The notes under the pieces are model-generated. The model was not told where the DNA came from. It did no database searches and saw only the letters and a list, made by a program, of their open reading frames with translations. Shown piece after piece: positions 17,667 to 25,113 of a DNA stretch of 64,000 bases. The translations under genes were made by a program, and so were the position numbers. The DNA is from JAEUNJ01 sp052035955 (GTDB taxonomy: Bacteria; Pseudomonadota; Gammaproteobacteria; Burkholderiales; Rhodocyclaceae). Position 1 is the first letter of the stretch, and each line of letters begins with the position of its first letter. The stretch covers positions 1 to 64,000 of the forward strand of contig JBPOHD010000013.1 of the NCBI GenBank assembly GCA_052035955.1, in the 5' to 3' direction.

Positions 17667-18455
17667 TCAGTCCGTCGCATCGGGATATTCCGTGAAGTCC
17701 CGCAGGAAGGCGTCCACGCCGGCCATGGCCTGGGGCTTGTCGATCAGTCCGAGGAAGTACCGCCGCTCGGCTTCCAGGTCCGCCGCCAGGGCCGCCCGGT
17801 CTCCATGCAGCAGGGCCTTGGCGGCCCGCATGGTGCCGACGGGATAGGCCGCAATGCGGCGGGCGGCGGCGAGGGCCGTCTCCTCAAGGCGCTCGGGGGC
17901 GACGATCTCGTTCACGAGGCTCCAGGCGACCGCTTCCTCGGCCCGGACGGTACGGTTGAGCAGGAGCGCCGAGGCCGCCCTGCGCCGGCCGGCAAGGCGG
18001 CCGACGAGGGCGGTCCAGCCGCCGTCCGGACCGAATCCGGCCGTGGCGTAATGGGCCTTGAAGGCGACATTGGGCGTCACGTAGGCGAGGTCGGCCGCCA
18101 GGACCAGGCCGATGGAACCGCCGGTGACGACGCCATGCACGGCGACGACGACCGGCTGCGGCAGGTCGACGAGGGCCAGGATGGCCTCGTTCAACTGGCC
18201 CACCAGGCCGGCGGCGTAGGTGTGGAGGTCGCCGGACCGCTCCTTCAGGAACCGGCGCATGTCGCCGCCGATGGAGAAGGCCGGCCCCTCGGCGGCGAGG
18301 ACGACGGCACGGCAGTCGGGGTCGGCGGCCACCGCCCGGAGGGCGGCAAGCAGGGCGCCGGTGAGTTCCGGCACCAGGGCGTTGTGCATGCCGGGACGGG
18401 CAAGCACGAGCCGGGTGATCCCGTATTCCGGCGATTCGATGCGGACCAGGCTCAC
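17667..18455 (-). CDS. Enoyl-CoA hydratase/isomerase family protein
   Basis: A 262-residue crotonase-fold protein. Oxyanion-hole segments are FSIGGDMRRF and HGVVTGGSIGLVLAADL. The first catalytic Glu of hydratases (usually in FGxPE) is absent: the segment reads AFKAHYATAGFGPDGGW. Only the Asp in GPDGG remains, the pattern of PaaG-like isomerases. It may shift a double bond rather than add water, although this cannot be settled by sequence alone. It lies 46 bp downstream of the CoA-transferase stop, same strand. Confidence 0.88.
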   Translation of the reverse strand: MSLVRIESPEYGITRLVLARPGMHNALVPELTGALLAALRAVAADPDCRAVVLAAEGPAFSIGGDMRRFLKERSGDLHTYAAGLVGQLNEAILALVDLPQPVVVAVHGVVTGGSIGLVLAADLAYVTPNVAFKAHYATAGFGPDGGWTALVGRLAGRRRAASALLLNRTVRAEEAVAWSLVNEIVAPERLEETALAAARRIAAYPVGTMRAAKALLHGDRAALAADLEAERRYFLGLIDKPQAMAGVDAFLRDFTEYPDATD

Positions 18456-18501
18456 GATCCGGGCTCCGGCGGGCGACGCGATGCCATGGACATTCCCCGC
18501 A

Positions 18502-19833
18502 TCAGAGGTAGCCCAGCTTCTCGGCCTCTTCCTGAAGGCCGGCCCTGAAATCCGGGTGGGCGATGGAGATCAGCCGGCGCGCCCGCTCGTTGATGGGCGC
18601 GCCGCGCAGGCGGACGGCCCCATACTCGGTGACGATGTAATCGACGTTGGAGCGGTGCAGCGTGACGGCGGCGCCCGGCGTCAGCGTCGCCGATATCTTG
18701 GAGATGGTCTTGCGGCTGCCGTCGGGCTGCCTGATCTCGGCGGTCGAGTAGAGGGCGATGAAGGACTTGCCGCCTTCGGACATCTGGGCCCCGATGGAGG
18801 TGTCCGACTGCCCGCCGGTCCCCGAGTACTGGCGGTGGCCGATGGATTCGGAGCAGACCTGGCCGGTGAGGTCCACTTCCAGCGTGGTGTTGATCGAGAT
18901 CTGCTTGCGGTTGTGGGCGATGACGTAGGGATCGTTCACCCAGGAACCGCGCATCAGGGCCAGGCCCGGGTTGCGGTCGAGGAAGCCGTACAGCTTCCTG
19001 GTGCCGAGGGCGAAGGCAGCCACCATCTTGCCTCGCATGGCCCCCTTGTCCATGCTGCGGGGCGAGCGGCTGATGACCCCGGCCTCGTAGAGGTCCACCA
19101 TCCCGTCGGTGAGCATCTCCGTGTGGATGGCCATGCCCTTCTTGCCCAGCAGCGCCCCGGCGACGGCATTGGGGATGCCGCCGATGCCGAGTTGCAGCGT
19201 CGATTCGTCCTCGATGTGCTCGGCGATGTAGCCGCCGATCAGCCGGTCGCGATCCTCGGTCTCGGGCGAGGGAAGCTCGAAGGGTGTCATCGAATGCTCG
19301 ATGAGGTAATCCACCTGGTCCAGGTGAATGATGGTGTCGCCCCAGGTATAGGGCACCTGGTCGTTGATCTCGAGGATCACGATGTCGGCGGCCTCCATCA
19401 GCTCCCGCTCGTAGACGACGGAAAAGGCCAGGCAGACGTAGCCGTAGCGGTCCGGCGGCGTGCAGGAGCCGATGAAGACCGTGGGCTTGCGGAACAGGAT
19501 GCGATCCATGGCCGCGGAGTGCAGGTGGTTGGGCACGTAGGTGGAGGTGTGGGCCTCCGCCGCCGCCTTGCGGATGTTGGCGGAGAAGAACCAGGCGTGG
19601 TGCTCGAAGTGGCCGCGCATGGCCGGCTCCATGAACCACTTGAAGGGGCGCATGGGCAGGCAGGTGGATACGGCCACGTTGCGGACCCGGTCGGCGATGG
19701 TGTGCAGCTGTTCCAGCAGGCCGTTGGGCTCGGCGGCGCCCAGGGCGCAGACGATGCAGTCGTCGGTCTTGATCTTGGAGAGGGCCTCCTCGACGCTGAC
19801 CAGCTTGTTCCGGTAATCGAAGCTAAGGGTCAT
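18502..19833 (-). CDS. Acetyl-CoA hydrolase / 4-hydroxybutyrate CoA-transferase family protein
   Basis: The same frame is open far upstream, but the gene starts at the ATG at 19833 behind GGGAGA, giving 443 residues. It has the family motifs GIGGIPNAVAGAL and HTEMLTDGMVDL, where Glu239 is the probable catalytic residue. A C-terminal VTEYGAVRLRG segment completes the active site. These enzymes move CoA from acetyl-CoA to a carboxylate. Together with the CoA ligase it offers a second way to activate or recycle the imported acid. A hexanucleotide repeat lies just upstream of its ribosome site. Confidence 0.9.
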   Translation of the reverse strand: MTLSFDYRNKLVSVEEALSKIKTDDCIVCALGAAEPNGLLEQLHTIADRVRNVAVSTCLPMRPFKWFMEPAMRGHFEHHAWFFSANIRKAAAEAHTSTYVPNHLHSAAMDRILFRKPTVFIGSCTPPDRYGYVCLAFSVVYERELMEAADIVILEINDQVPYTWGDTIIHLDQVDYLIEHSMTPFELPSPETEDRDRLIGGYIAEHIEDESTLQLGIGGIPNAVAGALLGKKGMAIHTEMLTDGMVDLYEAGVISRSPRSMDKGAMRGKMVAAFALGTRKLYGFLDRNPGLALMRGSWVNDPYVIAHNRKQISINTTLEVDLTGQVCSESIGHRQYSGTGGQSDTSIGAQMSEGGKSFIALYSTAEIRQPDGSRKTISKISATLTPGAAVTLHRSNVDYIVTEYGAVRLRGAPINERARRLISIAHPDFRAGLQEEAEKLGYL

Positions 19834-19844
19834 GGGGGTCTCCC

Positions 19845-19880
19845 GGTGCGGGTGCGGGTGCGGGTGCGGGTGCGGGTGCC
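19845..19880. repeat. Six-copy GGTGCG tandem repeat
   Basis: Five perfect GGTGCG units plus one GGTGCC unit run without break. They begin 12 bp upstream of the CoA-transferase start codon and directly adjoin its ribosome-binding site, in the 74-bp gap after the permease gene. Simple repeats of this kind can change copy number by slippage. Confidence 0.9.
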
Positions 19881-19907
19881 CGGCGGCGGCGCCCGGTGGT
19901 TTCTCGG

Positions 19908-20981
19908 CTAGCGTTTCCTCGCCAGGGCACCGGCGCGCAACTTGCCGACGATGCCGGCCGGGAAGAAATAGACGGAGAGCACGAACAGCACGCCCAGCCA
20001 GAGCAGCCAGCGGTCCGGATGGAACAACTGGGACAGGAAGGGCACGCCGGACAGGGCGGCCGAGGCCTGGCCCATGAGGGCCTGGAGGTAGTTCTGGGCG
20101 AGGATGAAGAGGGCCGAGCCGACGACGGCGCCATAGAGGGTGCCCATGCCGCCGATCACCACCATGAGCAGGATGTCGGTCATCACCTCGAAGGAGAGCG
20201 TCGTCTTCGGGCCGACGTAGCGGAGCCAGAGGGCCATGAGGACCCCGGCCAGGGTGGCGATCAGGGCACCGAGGCAGTTGGCCAGGGTCCGATAGACGAC
20301 CGTCCGGTAACCCAGGGCCTCGGCCCGGAAGTCGTTCTCCCGGATGGCCTGGAGCACGCGGCCGAAGGGGGAATTGACGATGCGCAGCATGAGCAGGAAC
20401 AGGGCAAGGGCGGCCGCGAAGACCAGGTAGTAGGTGATGACGCGACCGTCGATGGCCCGCCCGAGGATCTCGCCGTCGACCAGGCGGAAGCCGGGTTGCA
20501 GGATCTCGGGCACCTTGAAGCTGCGGCCGTCCTCGCCGCCGGTGAAGTCGGAAAGCTGGGAGGCCAGCACGGCGAAGGCGGCGGCCACGGCGAGCGTGAT
20601 CATGGCGTAGAAGATCGCCCGCACGCGCAGCGAGAAGAGGCCGATGACCAGGGCCAGCACGAGGGAGACGGCGAGCGCCGCCGTGGTGCCGAGGGCCACG
20701 GCGCCCCATCCCGGGCCCATGGCGTGCAGGGCGATGCCGACGCCATAGGCGCCGATGCCGTAGAACATGGTGTGGGCGAAGGAGACGATGCCGGTGTAGC
20801 CGAGCTGCAGGTCGTAGGAGGCGACGAGGACGACGAACACGCAGATGGTGGCGGCCACGTTGAGGGCCCGGGCGCCGGAGACGAGGAAGGGGGCGAAGGC
20901 GAGTCCGACGAGGATCAGCAGCAGGAGGACGGAAAGGGAGCGGCTGCGGGGGAAGTCGCCGGAGAGCAGGGTCGTCAGCAT
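19908..20981 (-). CDS. livM: Liv-type ABC transporter permease, LivM-like
   Basis: A 357-residue inner-membrane protein with about ten hydrophobic helices. The conserved LivM centre is seen in DLQLGYTGIVSFAHTMFYGIGAYGVGIAL, and the coupling region in FGRVLQAIRENDFRAEALGYRTVVYRT. With the neighbouring LivH, two ATPases and a binding protein it completes a branched-chain-amino-acid-type importer, a family that in soil bacteria often imports aromatic or aliphatic acids. It lies 9 bp after the LivH gene. Confidence 0.92.
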   Translation of the reverse strand: MLTTLLSGDFPRSRSLSVLLLLILVGLAFAPFLVSGARALNVAATICVFVVLVASYDLQLGYTGIVSFAHTMFYGIGAYGVGIALHAMGPGWGAVALGTTAALAVSLVLALVIGLFSLRVRAIFYAMITLAVAAAFAVLASQLSDFTGGEDGRSFKVPEILQPGFRLVDGEILGRAIDGRVITYYLVFAAALALFLLMLRIVNSPFGRVLQAIRENDFRAEALGYRTVVYRTLANCLGALIATLAGVLMALWLRYVGPKTTLSFEVMTDILLMVVIGGMGTLYGAVVGSALFILAQNYLQALMGQASAALSGVPFLSQLFHPDRWLLWLGVLFVLSVYFFPAGIVGKLRAGALARKR

Positions 20982-20990
20982 GGCGGGCTC

Positions 20991-22028
20991 CTAGCGCTTG
21001 GCGACCGGATAGAGGCCGCGGGGCCGCCAGAGCAGCACCGCCACCATGAGCAGGATGTCCGACACCAGGGCCACCTTGGGCGCCAGGAAGCCGGCGTAGT
21101 TGGCGGTCAGGGCGACCAGCAGGGCGCCGATGAAGCAGCCGCCGACGGAGCCGAGGCCGCCGATGATGATGACTATGAAGACGAGGACCGTGGTCTCGCC
21201 GCCGATGGCCGCCGTGAGGGTCTCCTTGTACAGGCCCCACATGACGCCGCCGAGCCCGGCGAGGGCGGAACCGGCCATGAAGACGCCGACGAACAGGCGG
21301 CGGATGCGGTAGCCGAGGGCCTCGACCATCTCGCCGTTCTCGACGCCGGCCCGGATCAGCAGGCCGACCTTGGTCCGGTTGAGGACCAGGAACATGGCGA
21401 GGAAGACGGCCAGGCCGACGGCGACGGCGATCAGCCGGTATTTCTCGACGGCGGCGTCGCCGAGGATGAAGGCGCCGCGGAAGGTCTCGGGCAGCGGCAG
21501 GGAGATCTGCTCGGCGCCCCAGATGACGTGGATGAGCTGTTCGGCGACGATCATCCCGCCCATGGTGATGAGGATCTGCTTCAGGTGCAGTCCATAGACG
21601 GGCCGGATGATGATCCGCTCGAAGGCCCAGCCGAGGAGCCCGGTGACGAGCATGGCGAGGAGGATGGCAAGGCCGACCACGGAGAGGTTCATGAGGGCCG
21701 AGTCGGCCTCCATCCAGCCCTTCATGGGCAACAGCACGAAGGTCGCCGTGAAGGCGCCGACGGAGACGAAGGCACCGTGGCCGAAGTTGAGGACGTCCAT
21801 GAGGCCGAAGATCAGCGTCAGGCCACTGGCCATGATGAAGATCATCATGCCCATGGCCAGCCCGGCGAAGGTGAGGGTCACCCAGGTGGGGAAGCTGCCG
21901 ACCAGGGGCAGCATGACCAGGGCCATCACGGGCACCAGGAGCAGCGGCAGGTAGTCCACCCGGACCTTGGGCAGTGCGGCGTCGGCGTGCGCATTGGGCA
22001 CGGCCGCTGGGGATGTCGTCGTGTTCAT
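20991..22028 (-). CDS. livH: Liv-type ABC transporter permease, LivH-like
   Basis: A 345-residue permease with a hydrophilic N-terminus of about 27 residues and about eight to nine hydrophobic helices. Family segments include LTLIFGLMDVLNFGHGAFVSVGAF and IRAGVENGEMVEALGYRIRRLFVGVFMAGSALAGLGGV; the second is the coupling helix. It pairs with the LivM-like permease to form the membrane channel. The N-terminal extension is longer than in E. coli LivH. Confidence 0.92.
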   Translation of the reverse strand: MNTTTSPAAVPNAHADAALPKVRVDYLPLLLVPVMALVMLPLVGSFPTWVTLTFAGLAMGMMIFIMASGLTLIFGLMDVLNFGHGAFVSVGAFTATFVLLPMKGWMEADSALMNLSVVGLAILLAMLVTGLLGWAFERIIIRPVYGLHLKQILITMGGMIVAEQLIHVIWGAEQISLPLPETFRGAFILGDAAVEKYRLIAVAVGLAVFLAMFLVLNRTKVGLLIRAGVENGEMVEALGYRIRRLFVGVFMAGSALAGLGGVMWGLYKETLTAAIGGETTVLVFIVIIIGGLGSVGGCFIGALLVALTANYAGFLAPKVALVSDILLMVAVLLWRPRGLYPVAKR

Positions 22029-22037
22029 CCGCTTGTC

Positions 22038-22760
22038 CTATTGGTGCACGTGCAGGGAAAGGCCCAGCAGCTTCTGCTGGAGTTCCTGGTCGGCGGCCAG
22101 CTCGGCCATCATGCCGGCGTGGACGATGCGCCCGCCGTCCATGACCGCCACGGTGTCGCCGAGGGAGCAGACGAAGTTGAAATTCTGCTCGACGAGGAGG
22201 ATGGTCTCGGTGGCCTTGAGCTCGCGGAAGGCGGTGATCATGCCCTGGATGATGGCGGGGGCGAGGCCCTTGGTGGGCTCGTCGATCAGCAGCAGCTTGC
22301 GCGGCTCGACGATGGCACGGGCGATGGCCACCATCTGCTTCTGGCCGCCGGAGAGGTTGCCGGCGGGAAAATTCCAGAACTTCTTCAGGGCCGGGAAGAA
22401 GCCGAAGATCCACTCCAGGCGGGCTGTGTCCATCTCTCCGGCGCGGGCGGCCAGGTAGAGGTTCTCCCGCACGGTGAGGTCGGAGAAGATGCCCATGCTC
22501 TCGGGCACGTAGGCGATGCCGGCGCAGGAGATGTCCGGGGTCGCGGCGGCGGTGATGTCCTGGCCGGCGAAGCTCACCTTGCCCTGGCTGGCATGCCACA
22601 TGCCCATGATGGTCCGCAGGGTGGTGGTCTTGCCGGCGCCGTTGCGCCCGAGCAGGACGGTGAGCCCGCCCTTGGGAACGTCCAGGTCCACGCCCTGGAG
22701 GATGTGGTACTGGCCGATGTGCGTATGCACGCCCTCGAGCTTGAGCAGGATCTCAGACAT
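22038..22760 (-). CDS. livF: Liv-type ABC transporter ATPase, LivF-like
   Basis: A 240-residue ABC ATPase. Walker A is GRNGAGKTTTL, the signature LSGGQKQMVAIARA and Walker B LLLIDEPTKGLAP, followed by the H-loop after ILLVEQNFNF. It ends HVHQ. It overlaps the LivG start region by 8 bases, consistent with coupled translation. It powers import through LivHM. Confidence 0.93.
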   Translation of the reverse strand: MSEILLKLEGVHTHIGQYHILQGVDLDVPKGGLTVLLGRNGAGKTTTLRTIMGMWHASQGKVSFAGQDITAAATPDISCAGIAYVPESMGIFSDLTVRENLYLAARAGEMDTARLEWIFGFFPALKKFWNFPAGNLSGGQKQMVAIARAIVEPRKLLLIDEPTKGLAPAIIQGMITAFRELKATETILLVEQNFNFVCSLGDTVAVMDGGRIVHAGMMAELAADQELQQKLLGLSLHVHQ

Positions 22761-23547
22761 GATCGGCCACCCCCGCTCCGAGGTAGGCTTCCTGGACGAT
22801 GGGCGAGGCCATCACTTCCTCCGGCTCGCCGTCGGCCACCAGGTAGCCGTTGTGGAGGACGATGATGCGGTCGGCCAGGGAACGGACGACGTCCATCTTG
22901 TGCTCGACGAGGAGGATGGTCTTGTCGCCCCGGGACTTGATGTGATGGATGAGGTCCAGGACGACGGGAACCTCGTCCACGCTCATGCCGGCAGTCGGCT
23001 CGTCGAACATGAAGATGTCCGGCTCCAATGCCAGGAGGATGGCCACCTCGAGCTTGCGCTTGTCGCCGTGGGAAAGGGCCGAGGCCAGGTCGTCCCGCCT
23101 TTCGGTCAGGGCGACGAGGCCAAGGACCTGCTCGGCCTTGGCGATCAGGTCGTGGTGGCGGAACCACAGGGTGGCCATGTTGATGCCCAGTCCCCGGTGG
23201 CTCTGGACCGCCAGGCGGACGTTCTCGAGGACGGACAGATTGGGGAACAGATTGGTGAGCTGGAATGCCCGTCCCATCCCCATGCGGGTCCGCTTGGGCG
23301 CGCCCAGGTGGGTGATGTCCTGGCCGCGCAGCTTGACCGTCCCGGCGGTGGCGGGAAGCTGGCCGGAGATCAGGTTGAAATAGGTCGTCTTGCCGGCCCC
23401 GTTTGGCCCGACGATGGCGGTGAGGGTGCCCGGTCGGAAATCGCAGCTCACGTTGTTCACCGCCACGTGGCCGCCGAAGCGGACGGTCAGGCCGTGGGTG
23501 GACAACACCGGCGGCGCGACCGCGGCGGCGGAATCGGTTGCGGACAT
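22753..23547 (-). CDS. livG: Liv-type ABC transporter ATPase, LivG-like
   Basis: The ATG at 23547 (MSATDSAAAV) is preferred over the in-frame upstream start because GGGAG lies six bases ahead; 264 residues. Walker A is GPNGAGKTTYF and Walker B DIFMFDEPTAGMS. The signature is the LSHGDKRKLE form, common in the Liv/urea branch. It is separated from the binding-protein gene by 103 bp that contain a strong nested hairpin. Confidence 0.92.
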   Translation of the reverse strand: MSATDSAAAVAPPVLSTHGLTVRFGGHVAVNNVSCDFRPGTLTAIVGPNGAGKTTYFNLISGQLPATAGTVKLRGQDITHLGAPKRTRMGMGRAFQLTNLFPNLSVLENVRLAVQSHRGLGINMATLWFRHHDLIAKAEQVLGLVALTERRDDLASALSHGDKRKLEVAILLALEPDIFMFDEPTAGMSVDEVPVVLDLIHHIKSRGDKTILLVEHKMDVVRSLADRIIVLHNGYLVADGEPEEVMASPIVQEAYLGAGVADHV

Positions 23548-23571
23548 GGTGGCTCCCGGTGGAGGGCCGGC

Positions 23572-23638
23572 CACGGGTGCCGCGGATGCGGCTGGCGGAG
23601 GAGAGAGACCGCGCCGCGATCTCTCCGCGTCACCCGTG
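23572..23638 (-). repeat. Nested inverted repeat between the livK-like and livG-like genes
   Basis: CACGGGTG (23572-23579) pairs with CACCCGTG (23631-23638), and inside it GGAGAGA (23600-23606) pairs with TCTCTCC (23620-23626). The RNA could form a long two-part stem downstream of the binding-protein stop. Such structures often protect the upstream message so that the binding protein is made in excess over the membrane parts. Confidence 0.7.
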
Positions 23639-23650
23639 ACCTTCCGCTCG

Positions 23651-24841
23651 TTAACGCTTGTTGCGGATGGGCAGCGGCATTTCGGAGGCGGGAATCTCCC
23701 GGACCAGTTCGAGCAGGTCGTACTCGCCAGTCTGGTTCTGGGTCTTCTTGATGCGGAAGTGGTACATGGACTGCAAGGCCTGGTGATCGTCCTTGCGGAA
23801 GGTCATCTTGCCTTTGGGCGTATCGAAGTCCATGCCTTCCATGGCAGTGATCAGCTTCTCGGTATCCGTCGATCCGGCCTTCGAAATCGCCCCGACGACG
23901 GCACTGGCGGCCGCGAATCCTCCGGCCGTGAAAAAGTCGGGCGGCGACTTATAACGCTTTTGGTGTTCCGCGACGAACCAGTCGTTGATCTTGTTCTTCG
24001 GGAACCCGTAGTAGTAGTAGATTGAGCCTTCGACGCCCGGAAAACCTTTCCAAGTCTTCAGAAGCGGCAAGAGGTTGCCGCCTGGCGCCAGTTCGATGCC
24101 GTAGCGCTCCGGTTTCAGGTCGGCGATCTTGGTCATCGGGTGGGAACCCGCCCAGATCATGACCAATACCTTGCGTCCAGGCTTGTCCTTCAGCACGTCG
24201 AAGATGCGCTGCGCCGATGCGGTGAAGTCCGTCGTGGTGGTCGGCACATACTCCTCGTGGATGATGCTGGCCTTCGGATTTACTTTGGTCAGGGCATCCT
24301 TATAGGCCTTGATGCCATCCCGGCCGAAGGCATAGTCTTGGGCAAGCGTGGCGATGGTCACTTCGCCCGGAAGCGTGAAAGCACCAGCAATGGCGTCCTG
24401 GGAGGAACTGCGCCCAGTGCGAAAGATGTACCGATTCCATTTCTCGCCGGTGATCGCGTCGGCGACGGCCGGTTCGACCACCAGCACCTTTTTGTATTCT
24501 TCGGCAACGGGCAGCATCGCCAGGGCCGCGCCGGACGATGTCGTACCGACCGCGATGTCTGCCTTGTCGTCACCGAAGGCTTCGGCCAAGGCGGCCTTGG
24601 CCAGATCGGGCTTGCCCTGGTCATCCTTGACGATGACCTTGATCTTGCGGCCATTGATTTCCATCTTGCCGCCCGTCAGATACTCCAGGCCCATCATGAA
24701 ACCCATTTCGGTTTCCTTGGCGTAGGCTTCCAAGGCCCCGGTCTTGCCCGCGATGAGCGCGATCTTCAATTCCTGGGCGATTGCCGAACCGGCGAACGCC
24801 AACATCCCTGCTGCGGCCGCTGCCATCCAATTGCGTTTCAT
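23651..24841 (-). CDS. livK: Periplasmic substrate-binding protein of Liv-type ABC importer
   Basis: A 396-residue protein with a clear signal peptide (MKRNWMAAAAAGMLAFAGSAIAQ, cleavage expected near Ala22). The mature part begins ELKIALIAGKTGALEAYAKETEMGF, the type I periplasmic-binding fold seen in LivJ/LivK relatives. The extra HKRYKSPPDFF-type segment and overall form resemble binding proteins for aromatic or organic acids as much as those for amino acids. It is the first gene of the operon, directly downstream of the sigma-54 promoter. Confidence 0.9.
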   Translation of the reverse strand: MKRNWMAAAAAGMLAFAGSAIAQELKIALIAGKTGALEAYAKETEMGFMMGLEYLTGGKMEINGRKIKVIVKDDQGKPDLAKAALAEAFGDDKADIAVGTTSSGAALAMLPVAEEYKKVLVVEPAVADAITGEKWNRYIFRTGRSSSQDAIAGAFTLPGEVTIATLAQDYAFGRDGIKAYKDALTKVNPKASIIHEEYVPTTTTDFTASAQRIFDVLKDKPGRKVLVMIWAGSHPMTKIADLKPERYGIELAPGGNLLPLLKTWKGFPGVEGSIYYYYGFPKNKINDWFVAEHQKRYKSPPDFFTAGGFAAASAVVGAISKAGSTDTEKLITAMEGMDFDTPKGKMTFRKDDHQALQSMYHFRIKKTQNQTGEYDLLELVREIPASEMPLPIRNKR

Positions 24842-24903
24842 TGTCTTCCTCCTTTATGGGTATTTGCCCGAGCCGGTACGGAATACGGCATCGAAAACAC
24901 TAT

Positions 24904-24919
24904 TGCACAGTCCATGCCA
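24904..24919 (-). promoter_or_regulatory. Sigma-54 promoter of the liv/CoA operon
   Basis: The minus strand reads TGGCATGGACTGTGCA. The invariant GG and GC are separated by exactly 10 bases, and 6 of 7 bases of the -24 element match consensus. It lies about 63 bp ahead of the binding-protein start, leaving a leader of about 50 bases. A sigma-54 activator gene is encoded just upstream. Confidence 0.8.
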
Positions 24920-24996
24920 ATAAAACCAAGCAATTGTTTTATATAGACTTATTCATCACACGGAGGCAGGAATGCGCGCACTGGCGGAGTAGCGGG

Positions 24997-25014
24997 CGTC
25001 CGGAAACCCGGACA
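24997..25014. promoter_or_regulatory. Activator site 1 (UAS)
   Basis: cGTCCGGaaacCCGGACa: a perfect 6-base inverted repeat with a 4-base centre, and the same 18-bp frame as the two sites below. Its centre is about 95 bp upstream of the sigma-54 promoter, a normal distance for an enhancer-type activator. Confidence 0.7.
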
Positions 25015-25067
25015 GACCAGATGGCTCCGCCACATTCCCGCATATGAAACAATAGCCTAGACGAAGG

Positions 25068-25085
25068 TGTCAGGATTCTCGGACA
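25068..25085. promoter_or_regulatory. Activator site 2 (UAS, imperfect)
   Basis: TGTCAGGATTCTCGGACA: one half-site is intact (CGGACA) and the other has TGTCAG in place of TGTCCG. The spacing equals that of sites 1 and 3. Centre 71 bp from site 1. Confidence 0.65.
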
Positions 25086-25095
25086 CCCCAGGACA

Positions 25096-25113
25096 TGTCC
25101 GATTATTCGGACA
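25096..25113. promoter_or_regulatory. Activator site 3 (UAS, perfect)
   Basis: TGTCCGATTATTCGGACA: a perfect 7-base inverted repeat around TTAT. It overlaps the last codons of the activator gene and is centred 28 bp from site 2. The three sites share TGTCCG-N6-CGGACA. Confidence 0.75.

Noticed and set aside
18502..22599. Minus-strand open frame of 1365 codons suggesting a giant fusion protein
   Set aside because: Only the last 443 codons are protein-like (CoA-transferase). The rest is an Arg/Pro-rich shadow of the livF, livH and livM genes in another frame.
19896..22865. Plus-strand open frame of 989 codons opposite the liv genes
   Set aside because: Composition (Gly, Glu, Asp, His and Gln runs) is that of an antisense shadow in GC-rich DNA. 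The true liv genes on the other strand carry all motifs.
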